From Alphaproteobacteria bacterium (GTDB lineage: Bacteria; Pseudomonadota; Alphaproteobacteria; Micavibrionales; Micavibrionaceae), in contig JAUIIA010000004.1 of assembly GCA_030432025.1 (NCBI GenBank), forward strand, positions 62,001 to 126,000: 64,000 nucleotides of DNA, given 5' to 3'. The notes below the pieces were generated by a model. That model worked only from the letters and a program-made list of their open reading frames with translations, was not told the origin of the DNA and ran no database searches. Shown here one piece after another: positions 45,268-53,913 of the stretch. Within the stretch, counting starts at the first letter, position 1, and each line of letters begins with the position of its first letter. The position numbers and the translations under genes were made by a program.

Positions 45268-45276
45268 AGCTGTGTT

Positions 45277-45948
45277 CTAGGGTTTCAGGAACGGGTTGAG
45301 GAGGCTGGCGATACCGGTCAGCTTGATCGGTTCGGAGCTCACAACCAGACAGATACAGCCGTTTTTCGGGCAAGCCTTGGGTGTGTGATCGCAGTCCTCG
45401 TCGGTTACAATCAGATCCCCGCGATGATATAGGCCGGTTTCGTCAGAAAATGCACCATCGAGTACAAGCGTGATTTCCATGCCGCCATGGCTGTGATGCG
45501 GGCTTACATGGCCGGGGTCGGCTTTCATAAAACGGGCTACGCTTTTGTTGCATGAGAGCGGAAGATCGTAGGCTTTCATACCAGGGAACAGTGATTTCCA
45601 TTTGATGGGCTCCCCTGTAACCGTCTCTGCCAGTGGTTTTGGGATTTCAAAGCCCAGTGCCTCTTTTTGGCAGCAAGCATGCTTGTGCTCAGCGCATTTC
45701 GTTTCATTCTCGATACGGCTTAAAACATTGTTCAGTGCGGAGTCGCACATGGATACAGGTTCGCATTGTGTTTCGATCAATGCGCCGCCCATGTCCTCGC
45801 ATTGTTTGACGATTCTGCGGGCCTTTTCAGAAAAAGTGAGGTGTGTTGCGACGACGAGGCTTTGGGCTTCGTCGAGATTTCCGGCGGCATAGCCGAAAAG
45901 CAACGCCTCATACCCACTTTGCATCGATTGTTTCAAATCCGTACTCAT
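45277..45948 (-). CDS. chrR: ChrR-family cupin anti-sigma factor
   Basis: A 223-residue partner of the ECF sigma gene, overlapping it by ATGA; a TTG two codons earlier is the alternative start. Residues 1-90 are the anti-sigma domain (GYAAGNLDEAQSLVVATHL, then CEDMGGALIE), and 110-215 the cupin domain with metal ligands in PHHSHGGMEITLVLDGAF and the later DHTP. In Rhodobacter ChrR, His6, His31, Cys35 and Cys38 bind zinc in the anti-sigma domain. Here only the second His is clear; the Cys positions read TFSEKAR, without Cys. The cupin ligands are intact. ChrR proteins release sigma upon singlet oxygen or organic hydroperoxides; the zinc-site loss implies an altered mechanism. Confidence 0.88.
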   Translation of the reverse strand: MSTDLKQSMQSGYEALLFGYAAGNLDEAQSLVVATHLTFSEKARRIVKQCEDMGGALIETQCEPVSMCDSALNNVLSRIENETKCAEHKHACCQKEALGFEIPKPLAETVTGEPIKWKSLFPGMKAYDLPLSCNKSVARFMKADPGHVSPHHSHGGMEITLVLDGAFSDETGLYHRGDLIVTDEDCDHTPKACPKNGCICLVVSSEPIKLTGIASLLNPFLKP

Positions 45949-46550
45949 TGCCAAATATCCTGTATCTTGTCATCGCCTCTCAAGCGTTCGAGCGCGAGGC
46001 GGATTCTGGATTTAACAGTGCCCAGAGGAATGCCTGTTTCTGCCGCGATTTCCGCGTGTGATTTATCTTCAAAGAAAGACTTTTTCACCAGTTCGGCCTG
46101 TTCTTCGGGAAGCGTTTCCATGGCTTGCGCCAGTATTTTTGTCTCTTCTGTTTGCAGGGCGCTTTGTCGCGGGCTGGGACTGGATTCATCGGCCAAGATC
46201 ATTGGGTCCGTTGCATCAATGTCATGACGTTTGGATTTGCGGATTGCATCAATACGTTTGTTACGTGCGATCGTGAAGATCCACGTACTGGCAGCTGCTT
46301 GCTGCGGATTATAGCTTCCTGCTTTATTCCAAATCGTCAACATCGTTTCCTGTGCCAATTCGTCCGCTAATTCCGGGCTTGCGCCGCCTTTCATCAAAAA
46401 TGACTTGATACGCGGTGCAAAATGCTCAAATAACGCGATAAATGCGTCCTTATCTTCGTTTTCGGCTACAGCGCAGATCATTGTGTTAAAATCATCGCCG
46501 CTGTAGTCTATCGGTCCGTCTCTGAGATGTTTTTGAGCCATAGTTGCCAT
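45945..46550 (-). CDS. rpoE: ECF sigma factor RpoE (ECF11-like)
   Basis: A 201-residue extracytoplasmic-function sigma factor. Region 2 is FIALFEHFAPRIKSFLMKGG and LADELAQETMLTIWNKAGSY, with TWIFTIARNKRIDAIRK; region 4 is LPEEQAELVKKSFFEDKSHAEIAAETGIPLGTVKSRIRLALERL. Pairing with chrR marks the ECF11 group, which responds to singlet oxygen in related alphaproteobacteria. Two ATG codons three codons apart can start it. The usual ECF11 promoter (TGATCC-type) is not obvious upstream, so autoregulation cannot be claimed. It is divergent from ialB across 189 bases. Confidence 0.93.
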   Translation of the reverse strand: MATMAQKHLRDGPIDYSGDDFNTMICAVAENEDKDAFIALFEHFAPRIKSFLMKGGASPELADELAQETMLTIWNKAGSYNPQQAAASTWIFTIARNKRIDAIRKSKRHDIDATDPMILADESSPSPRQSALQTEETKILAQAMETLPEEQAELVKKSFFEDKSHAEIAAETGIPLGTVKSRIRLALERLRGDDKIQDIWQ

Positions 46551-46739
46551 CTAAAAGCATTCGAGAAATGCCGTAAAGTTAAAAAAAGCAGCTCTGTCTG
46601 CTCAACATCCTGTTCTTGTTACGCATATTGGATAAAATTGGATTGAAATTTTATACGGGATTTATGTTTTTTTTGTTCTGCAGTATGCTATGACAGTAAA
46701 AATAAGGTAATACTCACATCATCCTTTTAGGACTCATTC

Positions 46740-47246
46740 ATGAAAAATATAGCTACTGCACTGATTTTGCTGGTCTTTGTTTCTCTTCCCTTTACCGCTT
46801 TCGCCGGTCAGCCACGCTTGATGGCCTCTTACGGGGATTGGGAAGTGTATATGTTTTATGAAGATAACAACAAAGTTTGCTACATCGCATCCCAGCCGAA
46901 GGCAGACGAAGGTAATTATAAGCGCCGTGGGGAGATTTTTGCTTTGATCACCTCCCGACCGGCGGACAATACACGCGATGTTTTCAGCTACATCACCGGC
47001 TATACCTACAAGGCGGGCAGTGAAGCGACTGTGAAAATCGACGGTCAGGAATTTACCCTGTTTACACAGGATGAGACAGCCTGGGCGCCGGATTCAGATA
47101 CGGATGCACGTATTGCGCGCGCCATTCGTGATGGCAGCAAAATGGTTGTTCAGGGTACATCTTCGCGCGGAACGCTGACGACAGACACATTTAGTCTTTC
47201 AGGATCCAGCAAGGCGTATGAGCAAATGACGAAAGAGTGCCGTTAA
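46740..47246 (+). CDS. IalB-family (invasion-associated locus B) secreted protein
   Basis: A 168-residue exported protein. The signal peptide ends at TAFA (residues 19-22). The mature part begins RLMASYGDWEVYMFYEDNNKVCYIASQP, the typical IalB opening with a conserved Cys, and continues GEIFALITSRP, YTYKAGSEATVKIDG and LSGSSKAYEQMTKECR, with a second conserved Cys near the end. Bartonella IalB aids erythrocyte invasion, but the family is common in free-living alphaproteobacteria with unknown roles. An AGGA site precedes the ATG. Confidence 0.82.
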   Translation: MKNIATALILLVFVSLPFTAFAGQPRLMASYGDWEVYMFYEDNNKVCYIASQPKADEGNYKRRGEIFALITSRPADNTRDVFSYITGYTYKAGSEATVKIDGQEFTLFTQDETAWAPDSDTDARIARAIRDGSKMVVQGTSSRGTLTTDTFSLSGSSKAYEQMTKECR

Positions 47247-47264
47247 AAGCCTTAGTTTTAGCGG

Positions 47265-47284
47265 GGATAGAAATATCCGTTTTC
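47265..47284 (+). terminator. Weak hairpin terminator after the IalB gene
   Basis: A 5-base stem GGATA/TATCC with a GAAA tetraloop is followed by GTTTTC. The stem is short, so efficiency may be low. It separates the IalB gene from the promoter of the M23 peptidase. Confidence 0.35.
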
Positions 47285-47314
47285 TTGCATATACACCCTT
47301 TAAAAACCTATAAT
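47285..47314 (+). promoter_or_regulatory. Sigma-70-type promoter of the M23 peptidase gene
   Basis: TTGCAT (47285-47290) and a perfect TATAAT (47309-47314) are 18 bases apart. A start near 47321 gives a 5' untranslated region of about 115 bases before the ATG at 47436, long enough for control but with no structure I can identify. Confidence 0.6.
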
Positions 47315-47435
47315 AGGGATAGGTAGAGATTTTCGTCTTTATTTCACGTAATTATCGCAATTTATCCTTGACAGTTTTTATCCAGAAGTCTTTGTTACTC
47401 GACAGTTCACAGGATATTGGTTTTCGCAAAAGACT

Positions 47436-49028
47436 ATGCTAATCACGAGATTGAAATCAAAATTTAAAAGAGTTTCCCGCATGGAGAGCCAAAAGCTTTC
47501 CGTTGAAACTTTTGTAGATTATCTGGAGACAGCCTGCGTGCGTATTCATTCAGCGATTAAGAGACAATTTGCATTGCATAGAATCGCGCCTCTACGCCAC
47601 CGTTACTGGATGACCCGCAACAACCGCTTGCGTGTTCGTTATGTTACAGGCTTGGCCGTTATGGTCGTTACCGGGTTTGTAGCCCTTGTCGGCACACCAT
47701 CATCCTCTTTGGCGCTCAAGATGAATTCGCAGACTATTCTGGCGGCGATTGAACCGTCAGCGCATGAGCCGGTTAATATAGCCGGTATGCATGAATTGGA
47801 TGAGTCTTTAACTGAGGCTTCCGAAACCGTAAACACAATTGTTTCCAGTGGAATTCGTAAGGCTTCTTTGGCAATCAAGAAGCCGGAGCGTCCGCTGTTT
47901 AAGCAGTTGGAGGTGAAATCCGGTGATACGGTTGCGGGCTTGTTGCAAAGTGCAGGCCTTGAAGGCAATGAAGCTTATCAGGCTGTTAAGGCGCTGGGCG
48001 AATATTACGATGTGCGTAAAGTGAAATCCGGCCAGAAGCTGGATGTGTATTTCAAGGACACGGCTGATGATTCACTCGAATTCGCCAAGCTGACGATGAA
48101 GATTGATCCTGTTAAGGAAATCAGCGTTACCCCTTCCGAGGATGGCTATGCCGCTCAAATTGACGAGAAGGAGCTGTTTGCCCGCAAATACGCACGTAAG
48201 GCGACAATTCAGACTTCTTTGTATGGCTCTGCGGCACGCGCCAGCATTCCTTCATCTGTCATTGCGAAAATGATCCGCATCTATTCGTGGAACATCGATT
48301 TCCAGCGTGATATCCGCAAAGGTGACAATATCGAAGTATTGTACGAGGCTTTTGAAACCGAAGACGGCGAATTCGCCCGTTACGGTGAAGTTTTGTACGC
48401 TAACCTGAGTGTTGGTGGTCGTGAGTACCCGATTTACCGTTTCGAACAGTCCGATGGTGATATTGATTATTTCGAGCCCGACGGCATGAGCATTCGTAAG
48501 ACCTTGATGAAAACGCCTGTAGACGGTGCGCGTATTTCTTCCGGTTTCGGTATGCGTCATCACCCTGTACTGGGCTACAATAAAATGCATAAGGGCATGG
48601 ACTTTGCCGCACCGACAGGTACGCCAATCTATGCCGCCGGAGACGGTGTGGTGGAAAAAGCCGGACGTAACGGCGGCTACGGTAACTATGTTCGTATCCG
48701 TCACAATTCCAAGCTCAAGACTGCTTATGCGCACCTGCACCGTATCGGTAAGGGCGTTAAAGCAGGCACACGCGTGAAACAGGGACAGGTTATCGGTCAG
48801 GTCGGTACGACAGGCCGTTCCACAGGGCCGCACTTGCATTATGAAGTCCTTCTGAGCGGTAAGCAGGTTAACCCCCGCAGTGTGAATTTGCCTACGGGTG
48901 AGCAGCTTAAGGGCAAGGATATGGACCGTTTCAAGGCACTTGTCGGCAATGTTTACCAGCAGTACGTGTCACTTAGCGAAGGTCTGAAGTTTGCGGCGTT
49001 CGGCGATAAAGCGGACGATGAATCCTAA
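47436..49028 (+). CDS. M23-family murein endopeptidase (MepM-like)
   Basis: A 530-residue cell-wall hydrolase. A cytoplasmic N-tail of about 65 residues is followed by a membrane anchor (VTGLAVMVVTGFVALVGTP), a LysM/OapA-like region (FKQLEVKSGDTVAGLLQSAGL, VKSGQKLDVYF) and a C-terminal M23 domain from about residue 350. Zinc ligands are in HKGMDFAAPTGTPIYAAGDG and the GPHLHYEV motif near residue 470, all intact. It should cut peptide cross-links in peptidoglycan. An in-frame ATG at 47481 is an alternative start. It overlaps the surf1 stop by four bases convergently. Confidence 0.9.
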   Translation: MLITRLKSKFKRVSRMESQKLSVETFVDYLETACVRIHSAIKRQFALHRIAPLRHRYWMTRNNRLRVRYVTGLAVMVVTGFVALVGTPSSSLALKMNSQTILAAIEPSAHEPVNIAGMHELDESLTEASETVNTIVSSGIRKASLAIKKPERPLFKQLEVKSGDTVAGLLQSAGLEGNEAYQAVKALGEYYDVRKVKSGQKLDVYFKDTADDSLEFAKLTMKIDPVKEISVTPSEDGYAAQIDEKELFARKYARKATIQTSLYGSAARASIPSSVIAKMIRIYSWNIDFQRDIRKGDNIEVLYEAFETEDGEFARYGEVLYANLSVGGREYPIYRFEQSDGDIDYFEPDGMSIRKTLMKTPVDGARISSGFGMRHHPVLGYNKMHKGMDFAAPTGTPIYAAGDGVVEKAGRNGGYGNYVRIRHNSKLKTAYAHLHRIGKGVKAGTRVKQGQVIGQVGTTGRSTGPHLHYEVLLSGKQVNPRSVNLPTGEQLKGKDMDRFKALVGNVYQQYVSLSEGLKFAAFGDKADDES

Positions 49029-49714
49029 TCCGGTTTACGGACAGGTTTGATAAATCTCAATACATAGACAGCCAGCATAACCAGCGCCATCGTATACCAG
49101 AATATGGCGTATTGCAGATGGTTATTGTTCAGTTCGATCTTTAACGCATCCACGTTAGGGAAGGCGCCGTTTTCCTGCCCGGATAAAAGGTAAGCCGTAA
49201 CTTCCAGCGGATTATTTAAATCCTTCGCCGTGGCGATTTGTTCAATATCGAGAGAATACCATTCACCTTTATCAGGGGTGTTGGGCGGTACGAACATATT
49301 CGGCTCCCGAGGAACACGCAAAATGACATTGATGCCATCATCCTTATGCTGGTTCCATGATGTGTCGAGCGGAACCCAGCCACGGTTAACAAGAATTGTA
49401 CTGCCCTGATCTAATGCCAAGGGGGTAATGACGTGAATGCCGGGTTTGCCGTCATGGGTGCGTGGCTTCAGGGTTATTTCCTTCTCGAATAAGAATTTAC
49501 CGCGGAGACGGCCTTTCATGAATTCGTTGTCGGCTATCAGGTCGTTGACCGATAGATCCTGCATTTCACTTTCATCATAGGCGTTGATGCGTTCGATCAG
49601 GTTTTCTTTCCACTCCAGCCTTTGCATCTGCCATGTACCAAGCGTGCACAGGACAGCGACCCCTATAACGGTCAGTGCAGTGGCGGCTAGAGGTGGTTTT
49701 TTGAAGCTGCTCAT
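49025..49714 (-). CDS. surf1: SURF1-family cytochrome c oxidase assembly protein
   Basis: A 229-residue inner-membrane protein with membrane segments at residues 10-28 and about 202-222 and a periplasmic domain between, the SURF1 plan. Motifs are LCTLGTWQMQRLEWKENLI near the N-terminus, GWVPLDTSWN in the centre and NNHLQYAIFWYTMALVMLAVYVLRF at the C-terminus. SURF1 helps heme a insertion into oxidase subunit I. Its start overlaps the stop of the DUF983 gene by ATGA, and it is the last gene of the cta cluster. Confidence 0.93.
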   Translation of the reverse strand: MSSFKKPPLAATALTVIGVAVLCTLGTWQMQRLEWKENLIERINAYDESEMQDLSVNDLIADNEFMKGRLRGKFLFEKEITLKPRTHDGKPGIHVITPLALDQGSTILVNRGWVPLDTSWNQHKDDGINVILRVPREPNMFVPPNTPDKGEWYSLDIEQIATAKDLNNPLEVTAYLLSGQENGAFPNVDALKIELNNNHLQYAIFWYTMALVMLAVYVLRFIKPVRKPD

Positions 49715-50079
49715 TCCCAGTCACGCGGTCTGTGTTTGTATTGCAGGGCAATGATATAGGCCTTTATAGGGCGTAAGGAGCCAACTGTGAGCAATAAGAT
49801 TAGGGTTGTCCAAACTACGGCATGAAGCCAAAGGGGGATTTCGAACATCGCATCAGCGATTAAGGCCAATGGGACAATTGCGAAGCTCAGGATAAAAATC
49901 AAGAAAACAGCAGGGCCGTCGGCGCTGTCGTTTTTGCTTAAATCAAGCCCGCATTCAGCGCACTGGTCGCGTAAGGTCAGGGTCAGCCCTTCTTGGAAAA
50001 TTGAACCTTTGTGACATTTTGGACATTTGCATGCCAAGCCAAGCTTGATCATCTTCATATCCGGTCGTAGCGGGTTCAT
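49711..50079 (-). CDS. DUF983 membrane protein of the cta operon
   Basis: A 122-residue protein with an N-terminal zinc-ribbon-like part (CKCPKCHKGSIF and DQCAECGLDLS, four Cys in two CxxC pairs) and two membrane segments (about 50-75 and 80-102). DUF983 genes are regularly found between ctaE and surf1 in alphaproteobacteria, as here, but have no established function. It starts three bases after ctaE and overlaps surf1. Confidence 0.88.
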   Translation of the reverse strand: MNPLRPDMKMIKLGLACKCPKCHKGSIFQEGLTLTLRDQCAECGLDLSKNDSADGPAVFLIFILSFAIVPLALIADAMFEIPLWLHAVVWTTLILLLTVGSLRPIKAYIIALQYKHRPRDWE

Positions 50080-50082
50080 GGC

Positions 50083-50997
50083 TTAGTGATGTGCCGCACC
50101 GTCTGCTACAGGCGCTTCTACGCCGTGCAGGGCTGTGTGGTCCATGCCGACTTCGCTACCCCACCAGTACACGGCGATGAAGAGGAAGAGCCAGACAACA
50201 TCCACAAAGTGCCAGTACCACGCGGCAGCCTCAAAACCGAAATGTTTTTCAGTTGTGAAGTGGCCAAGTTGGGCACGGCGGTAGCAAACATAGAGGAAGA
50301 CTGTTCCGACAAAAACGTGGAAGCCGTGGAAACCGGTGGCCATGAAGAATGTTGACGGGAAGATGCCTTCGGTGAAACCAAAATGCGCATGGGCGTATTC
50401 GTAGACCTGAAAGCCGAGGAACAATACACCGAGCAATACTGATAAGCCAAGACCTTTGACGGCGCTTTCATTATCGCCTTCAAGAATAGCGTGGTGCGCC
50501 CATGTGACCGTACAGCCGGAAAGCAAAAGGATCATCGTCATCAGGAACGGCAGATCGAAAGCCGGAATAGTATGAATATTTACCGGAGGCCATACATAGC
50601 CAATGCTTTCAGCCGGGAATAATGACGACGCAAAGAAGGCCCAGAAAAATGCGACGAAGAACATCACTTCGGAAGCGATGAATAAGGCCATTCCATAGCG
50701 GAAACCGACTTCGGCGATTTTTGTATGGGCTTTTTCAACGACGGATTCATAGATCACGTCTTTCCACCAGAAAAACATACAAATCATGATGGCAAGTGCA
50801 CCGATCAGCGGCCCTGTCGGGAATGGCAATTCAGTGCCGCCGGCGGCCAAAGCTTCGCGGTAGCCTGGGAAATACAGCAGCATCATCAGGCAGAAAAATC
50901 CGCCCGCAAAGGAACTGATCAGAGGCCAGACATTCGGTCTGACGAGGTGATAAGGGTGCGGCTTGCCTGTTGTTGTGTATTCGATATTTTCAGCCAT
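50083..50997 (-). CDS. ctaE: Cytochrome c oxidase subunit III
   Basis: A 304-residue subunit with seven membrane segments. Characteristic parts are KPHPYHLVRPNVWPLISS at the N-terminus, WWKDVIYESV, FIASEVMFFVAFFWAFFASSLFP, TWAHHAILEGD, GFHGFHVFVGTVFLYVC and AAWYWHFVDVVWLFLFIAVYWWGS near the end. Subunit III stabilises the aa3 oxidase but holds no redox centre. It lies in the usual place between ctaG and DUF983. Confidence 0.96.
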   Translation of the reverse strand: MAENIEYTTTGKPHPYHLVRPNVWPLISSFAGGFFCLMMLLYFPGYREALAAGGTELPFPTGPLIGALAIMICMFFWWKDVIYESVVEKAHTKIAEVGFRYGMALFIASEVMFFVAFFWAFFASSLFPAESIGYVWPPVNIHTIPAFDLPFLMTMILLLSGCTVTWAHHAILEGDNESAVKGLGLSVLLGVLFLGFQVYEYAHAHFGFTEGIFPSTFFMATGFHGFHVFVGTVFLYVCYRRAQLGHFTTEKHFGFEAAAWYWHFVDVVWLFLFIAVYWWGSEVGMDHTALHGVEAPVADGAAHH

Positions 50998-51048
50998 GGT
51001 ATCTTTGCTTTTTTAGTTAAAAATTCTGCAATGCGTTATAACGATTTT

Positions 51049-51642
51049 TTACTGATTGTAAAACCCTTCCAGAGCATTATCCAGCTCCTGAGTCTCAGCT
51101 TTAAAGAAACTATACGATAATGTGATGGTTTTTACATCATCCATATTCGGATCTTCCGCCATTTTTGGGTCGACGAAGAATAAAACGGGCATGGAAACTT
51201 CTTCATTTGCGGCCAAAGTCTGTTCATCGAAGCAAAAACATTGGACCTTGTGAAAGTATTTTCCGACCTTCAGCGGTGTGACATTGTAAATGGCGGTGCC
51301 TGTGACGGGTTTATTGGTTTTGTTGCGTGCGGTGAAGGCGGTTACACCTTTCTGGCCGAGTTGAACGTCGATTTCTCGCATTTGCGGCTTGAAATACCAT
51401 GGTAAGTCCCGATGGGTGTCGGCATTGAATTTGATGGTTACAACGCGGTCGAGAACAGTGTCGGGCAGGCTTTCTGCCGTTTGTGTTGTGCCGCCAAAGC
51501 CCGTGACACGGCAGAACGCATCATAAAGCGGAACGGAGGCGTAAGATAATCCGGCCATGGCGAGGATTACACCCAGAACCATTAGTCCTGTGCGGGCATT
51601 TTTGCGCGACATTTCAGCGTGTATATCGTTCTTTTCACTCAT
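51049..51642 (-). CDS. ctaG: Cytochrome c oxidase copper-assembly protein CtaG (Cox11)
   Basis: A 197-residue protein with one N-terminal membrane anchor (residues 17-38) and a periplasmic Ig-like domain that delivers copper to the CuB site. The copper motif is KVQCFCFDEQTL (CFCF) near residue 132; ASVPLYDAFCRVTGFGGTTQ follows the anchor and supplies another conserved Cys. VLFFVDPKMAEDPNMDDVKTITLSYSFF is the typical C-terminal block. It is placed between an unknown exported gene and ctaE. Confidence 0.95.
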   Translation of the reverse strand: MSEKNDIHAEMSRKNARTGLMVLGVILAMAGLSYASVPLYDAFCRVTGFGGTTQTAESLPDTVLDRVVTIKFNADTHRDLPWYFKPQMREIDVQLGQKGVTAFTARNKTNKPVTGTAIYNVTPLKVGKYFHKVQCFCFDEQTLAANEEVSMPVLFFVDPKMAEDPNMDDVKTITLSYSFFKAETQELDNALEGFYNQ

Positions 51643-51704
51643 ACCTTATAGGTAGAGCGTTTTACGCCTTTGTTTACTGTTTGAAAAGGGTGTTTAGAGG
51701 TCTC

Positions 51705-52097
51705 TTATTCGGAATCGTCTTCCATCTCGTCATCAAGATTAACAAGATAGCCATCGCCGCTGTCTTCTTCGACCAATTCGTAAGGGCCGTCATCAGAGGA
51801 TGAGCCGCGCTGTGCGTTTAGAGCTTCCAGCCTTTCCTCATATTGCGCTTTGATCTGTCTTTTTGGTGCGGCGTAGTTTTCCTGACGTTTCTTGATCAGT
51901 TCCTTCATTTTGAGCGCTTCTTCACGGTAGGTGAAGCGGCGGTCATGAATATCACAACGCCCGCCTGTTTCCTCAGGCATACGTGCATCAGGGTCTTCAC
52001 CTGTCACCAATGGTACACCGCACTCATAAGGTTCACCTGCATGTGCAGGCAAGAGGGGGATGACAACCAAAAGAGAGAGTATAAAAAGTGTGCGCAT
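51705..52097 (-). CDS. Exported coiled-coil protein of unknown function in the cta cluster
   Basis: A 130-residue protein with a clear signal peptide (cut after PAHA, residues 17-20). The mature part contains two Cys (YECGVPL and GGRCDIHDRR), a helical charged segment (residues 55-95, KMKELIKKRQENYAAPKRQIK) and a very acidic tail (NLDDEMEDDSE). I do not recognise a family. It sits between the CoxF-sized ORF and ctaG, where alphaproteobacterial operons normally have no gene. The Cys pair could suggest a metal or redox role, which is speculation. Confidence 0.65.
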   Translation of the reverse strand: MRTLFILSLLVVIPLLPAHAGEPYECGVPLVTGEDPDARMPEETGGRCDIHDRRFTYREEALKMKELIKKRQENYAAPKRQIKAQYEERLEALNAQRGSSSDDGPYELVEEDSGDGYLVNLDDEMEDDSE

Positions 52098-52179
52098 AGT
52101 GATTCCTTGAAAACGAACGTCCTTAAAGTGTAACGCATTCTTTTGCGTCGGGCAAAGCTTCTAAAATGTCAGGGCGGGA

Positions 52180-52311
52180 TTAGTTGCCGGAAATTTTGAT
52201 CATGGTGACGGCCAGAATCACAACGCAAAAGCCAACAATCATGCCAAGCACAGCCAGATTTTTCTTCAGCTTTTTCTTGTGGACGTCTGATCTGTGGAAA
52301 GGCTTGCCCAT
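52180..52311 (-). CDS. Small CoxF-like membrane protein
   Basis: A 43-residue ORF starting MGKPFHRSDVHKKKLKKN, then one membrane segment (LAVLGMIVGFCVVILAVTMI) and a short KISGN tail. It lies four bases after ctaB, exactly where alphaproteobacteria carry a small gene called coxF between ctaB and ctaG. A basic cytoplasmic N-terminus and single helix fit that family, whose role in oxidase assembly is not well defined. It is too short for most ORF finders and easily missed. Confidence 0.7.
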   Translation of the reverse strand: MGKPFHRSDVHKKKLKKNLAVLGMIVGFCVVILAVTMIKISGN

Positions 52312-52315
52312 GTGA

Positions 52316-53221
52316 TTATCCGAAAATTACCGCCAGGAAGAGGGCGAACAGGTAGAAAACAGAATAGCCAAACATGATGCGGGCATATTTGAGATCGTCG
52401 CTTTTGAAGACTTTCAAGGCCGAGAGCATGAAGCCAGCACCGAGAACACCGGCGGCCATTCCGTATTGCATGCTTGCATATCCCAGAATAGTCGGCAGCA
52501 GCGTTAAGGGAACGAGCAACGCCGTGTAGATCAGCATTTGAACTTTGGTCGAGCGAGCGCCCGCACTAACCGTCATCATCGGGATGTCAGCGCGTTTATA
52601 GTCACTGTTGGCGAACAAGGACAGGGCCCAGAAATGTGGCGGTGTCCACATGAAGATGATGGCAAATAGTATGAGCGGATAGAGTGTGATATCGCCTGTG
52701 ACGGCTGCCCAGCCGATCATCGGCGGGAAAGCACCGGCGGCACCGCCGATTACGATGTTCTGAGGTGTACGTCTTTTTAACCAGATGGTGTAAATGAAAA
52801 CGTAAAACAGGTTAGCGCCAGCCAGAAGTGCGGCCGCCAGCCAGTTGGTAGCCAGTCCCATCATCATGACGGAAAAGACGGATAGAATAACGCCGAAAGC
52901 GAGTGCTTCGCCGGGGTGCACGCGCCCATCAGGCAGGGGGCGGTCCTTTGTGCGGTTCATAACGGCATCAATATCGCGGTCATACCACATGTTGATGGCA
53001 CCCGCTGCGCCCGCGTTAATTGCCAGACAGGCTATAGCAATGACCAGCAGGAATGGATGGATGTTTTCCATACCCGGTGCAACCCACATACCCGCAAAAC
53101 CAGTAAAGACAACCAAAGTCATTACGCGCGGTTTCAGCAACTCGAAATAGTCCTGAATGCCTGCGTCCGATGTATTGGCCAGATTGGCGCTCGTGTTTTT
53201 GTAAAGGGCTGGGTTTGTCAT
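52316..53221 (-). CDS. ctaB: Protoheme IX farnesyltransferase (heme O synthase)
   Basis: A 301-residue polytopic UbiA-superfamily enzyme that farnesylates heme b for the oxidase. The ATG at 53221 fits the family length; a TTG 12 codons earlier is unlikely. The first Asp-rich motif is NMWYDRDIDAVMNRTKDRPLPDG near residue 75, and the second region includes DYKRADIPMMTV near 195. KPRVMTLVVFTGFAG at the N-terminus is typical. It follows three inserted genes that separate it from ctaD. Confidence 0.95.
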   Translation of the reverse strand: MTNPALYKNTSANLANTSDAGIQDYFELLKPRVMTLVVFTGFAGMWVAPGMENIHPFLLVIAIACLAINAGAAGAINMWYDRDIDAVMNRTKDRPLPDGRVHPGEALAFGVILSVFSVMMMGLATNWLAAALLAGANLFYVFIYTIWLKRRTPQNIVIGGAAGAFPPMIGWAAVTGDITLYPLILFAIIFMWTPPHFWALSLFANSDYKRADIPMMTVSAGARSTKVQMLIYTALLVPLTLLPTILGYASMQYGMAAGVLGAGFMLSALKVFKSDDLKYARIMFGYSVFYLFALFLAVIFG

Positions 53222-53283
53222 AGGCAGTGGTATACTGCGATTTATGTTGTACGGCAAGCTTTGTCTTGAGGTCTGTTTTGGAT

Positions 53284-53844
53284 TTAGCCGTAGGAGACGC
53301 CTAAAAACGGTTGAACATGTTGTTCGGGTTTATGACGCTCCAGATCAAAATGGTTTTCGATACGATAGCGGTTCGTCTGTACGTCAGGTTCGGTGACACT
53401 GCCTACCGAGTTTTCGCTGGTGTTGAAGAAATCAAAATCAAGACCCATATCTGCATAAGTGAGGAGGGAGTCTATGTGCGTGGCGGCCTCTTTGTATCCT
53501 CGCTGAATGAATTCATCCTGGAAATCCAACAAAACGGCTTCCACTTCCTCATATTCGCGTCCGTCCAGAGCGTTCATGATCATATCAAGACCTTCGCCCC
53601 AGCCGGATTCCTGGATTTTGGCAAATACGCGTTGTTTCAAGCTTTGTATCCATGGGTTAGCGACAAGACTGTCAGCAGCGTCCGAGTCAGCACCCGCGTT
53701 GGCGCCTGCGCTGATGATCGTCTGATTTTGGCCTGTCGTGTCATGATTGTGGGCGTGCGTGAACAGACCCGGCAAATCCGCATCACCTAAACGGTGTGCC
53801 TCGCCTCTGTCTGTGTCGAAAAGTATCGCCGCAGTATCACCCAT
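53284..53844 (-). CDS. Hypothetical protein inserted in the cta cluster
   Basis: A 186-residue protein I cannot assign. It has no signal peptide or membrane segment. The N-terminal 60 residues are low in structure (HAHNHDTTGQNQT, GANAGADSDAADS). Residues about 65-135 look helical (NPWIQSLKQRVFAKIQESGWGEGLDMIM, EEVEAVLLDFQDEFIQRGYKEAATHIDSLL). It lies between the propeller gene and ctaB, 62 bases from the ctaB start. The helical acidic character resembles the other unknown gene of the insert, but no homology can be claimed. Confidence 0.6.
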   Translation of the reverse strand: MGDTAAILFDTDRGEAHRLGDADLPGLFTHAHNHDTTGQNQTIISAGANAGADSDAADSLVANPWIQSLKQRVFAKIQESGWGEGLDMIMNALDGREYEEVEAVLLDFQDEFIQRGYKEAATHIDSLLTYADMGLDFDFFNTSENSVGSVTEPDVQTNRYRIENHFDLERHKPEQHVQPFLGVSYG

Positions 53845-53913
53845 GAAATTTTGTTAGCATTTGTGGTTGTTAAATGCAAATAAAATAAGCGAATGCGCTG
53901 AAAAATAAGGGTT

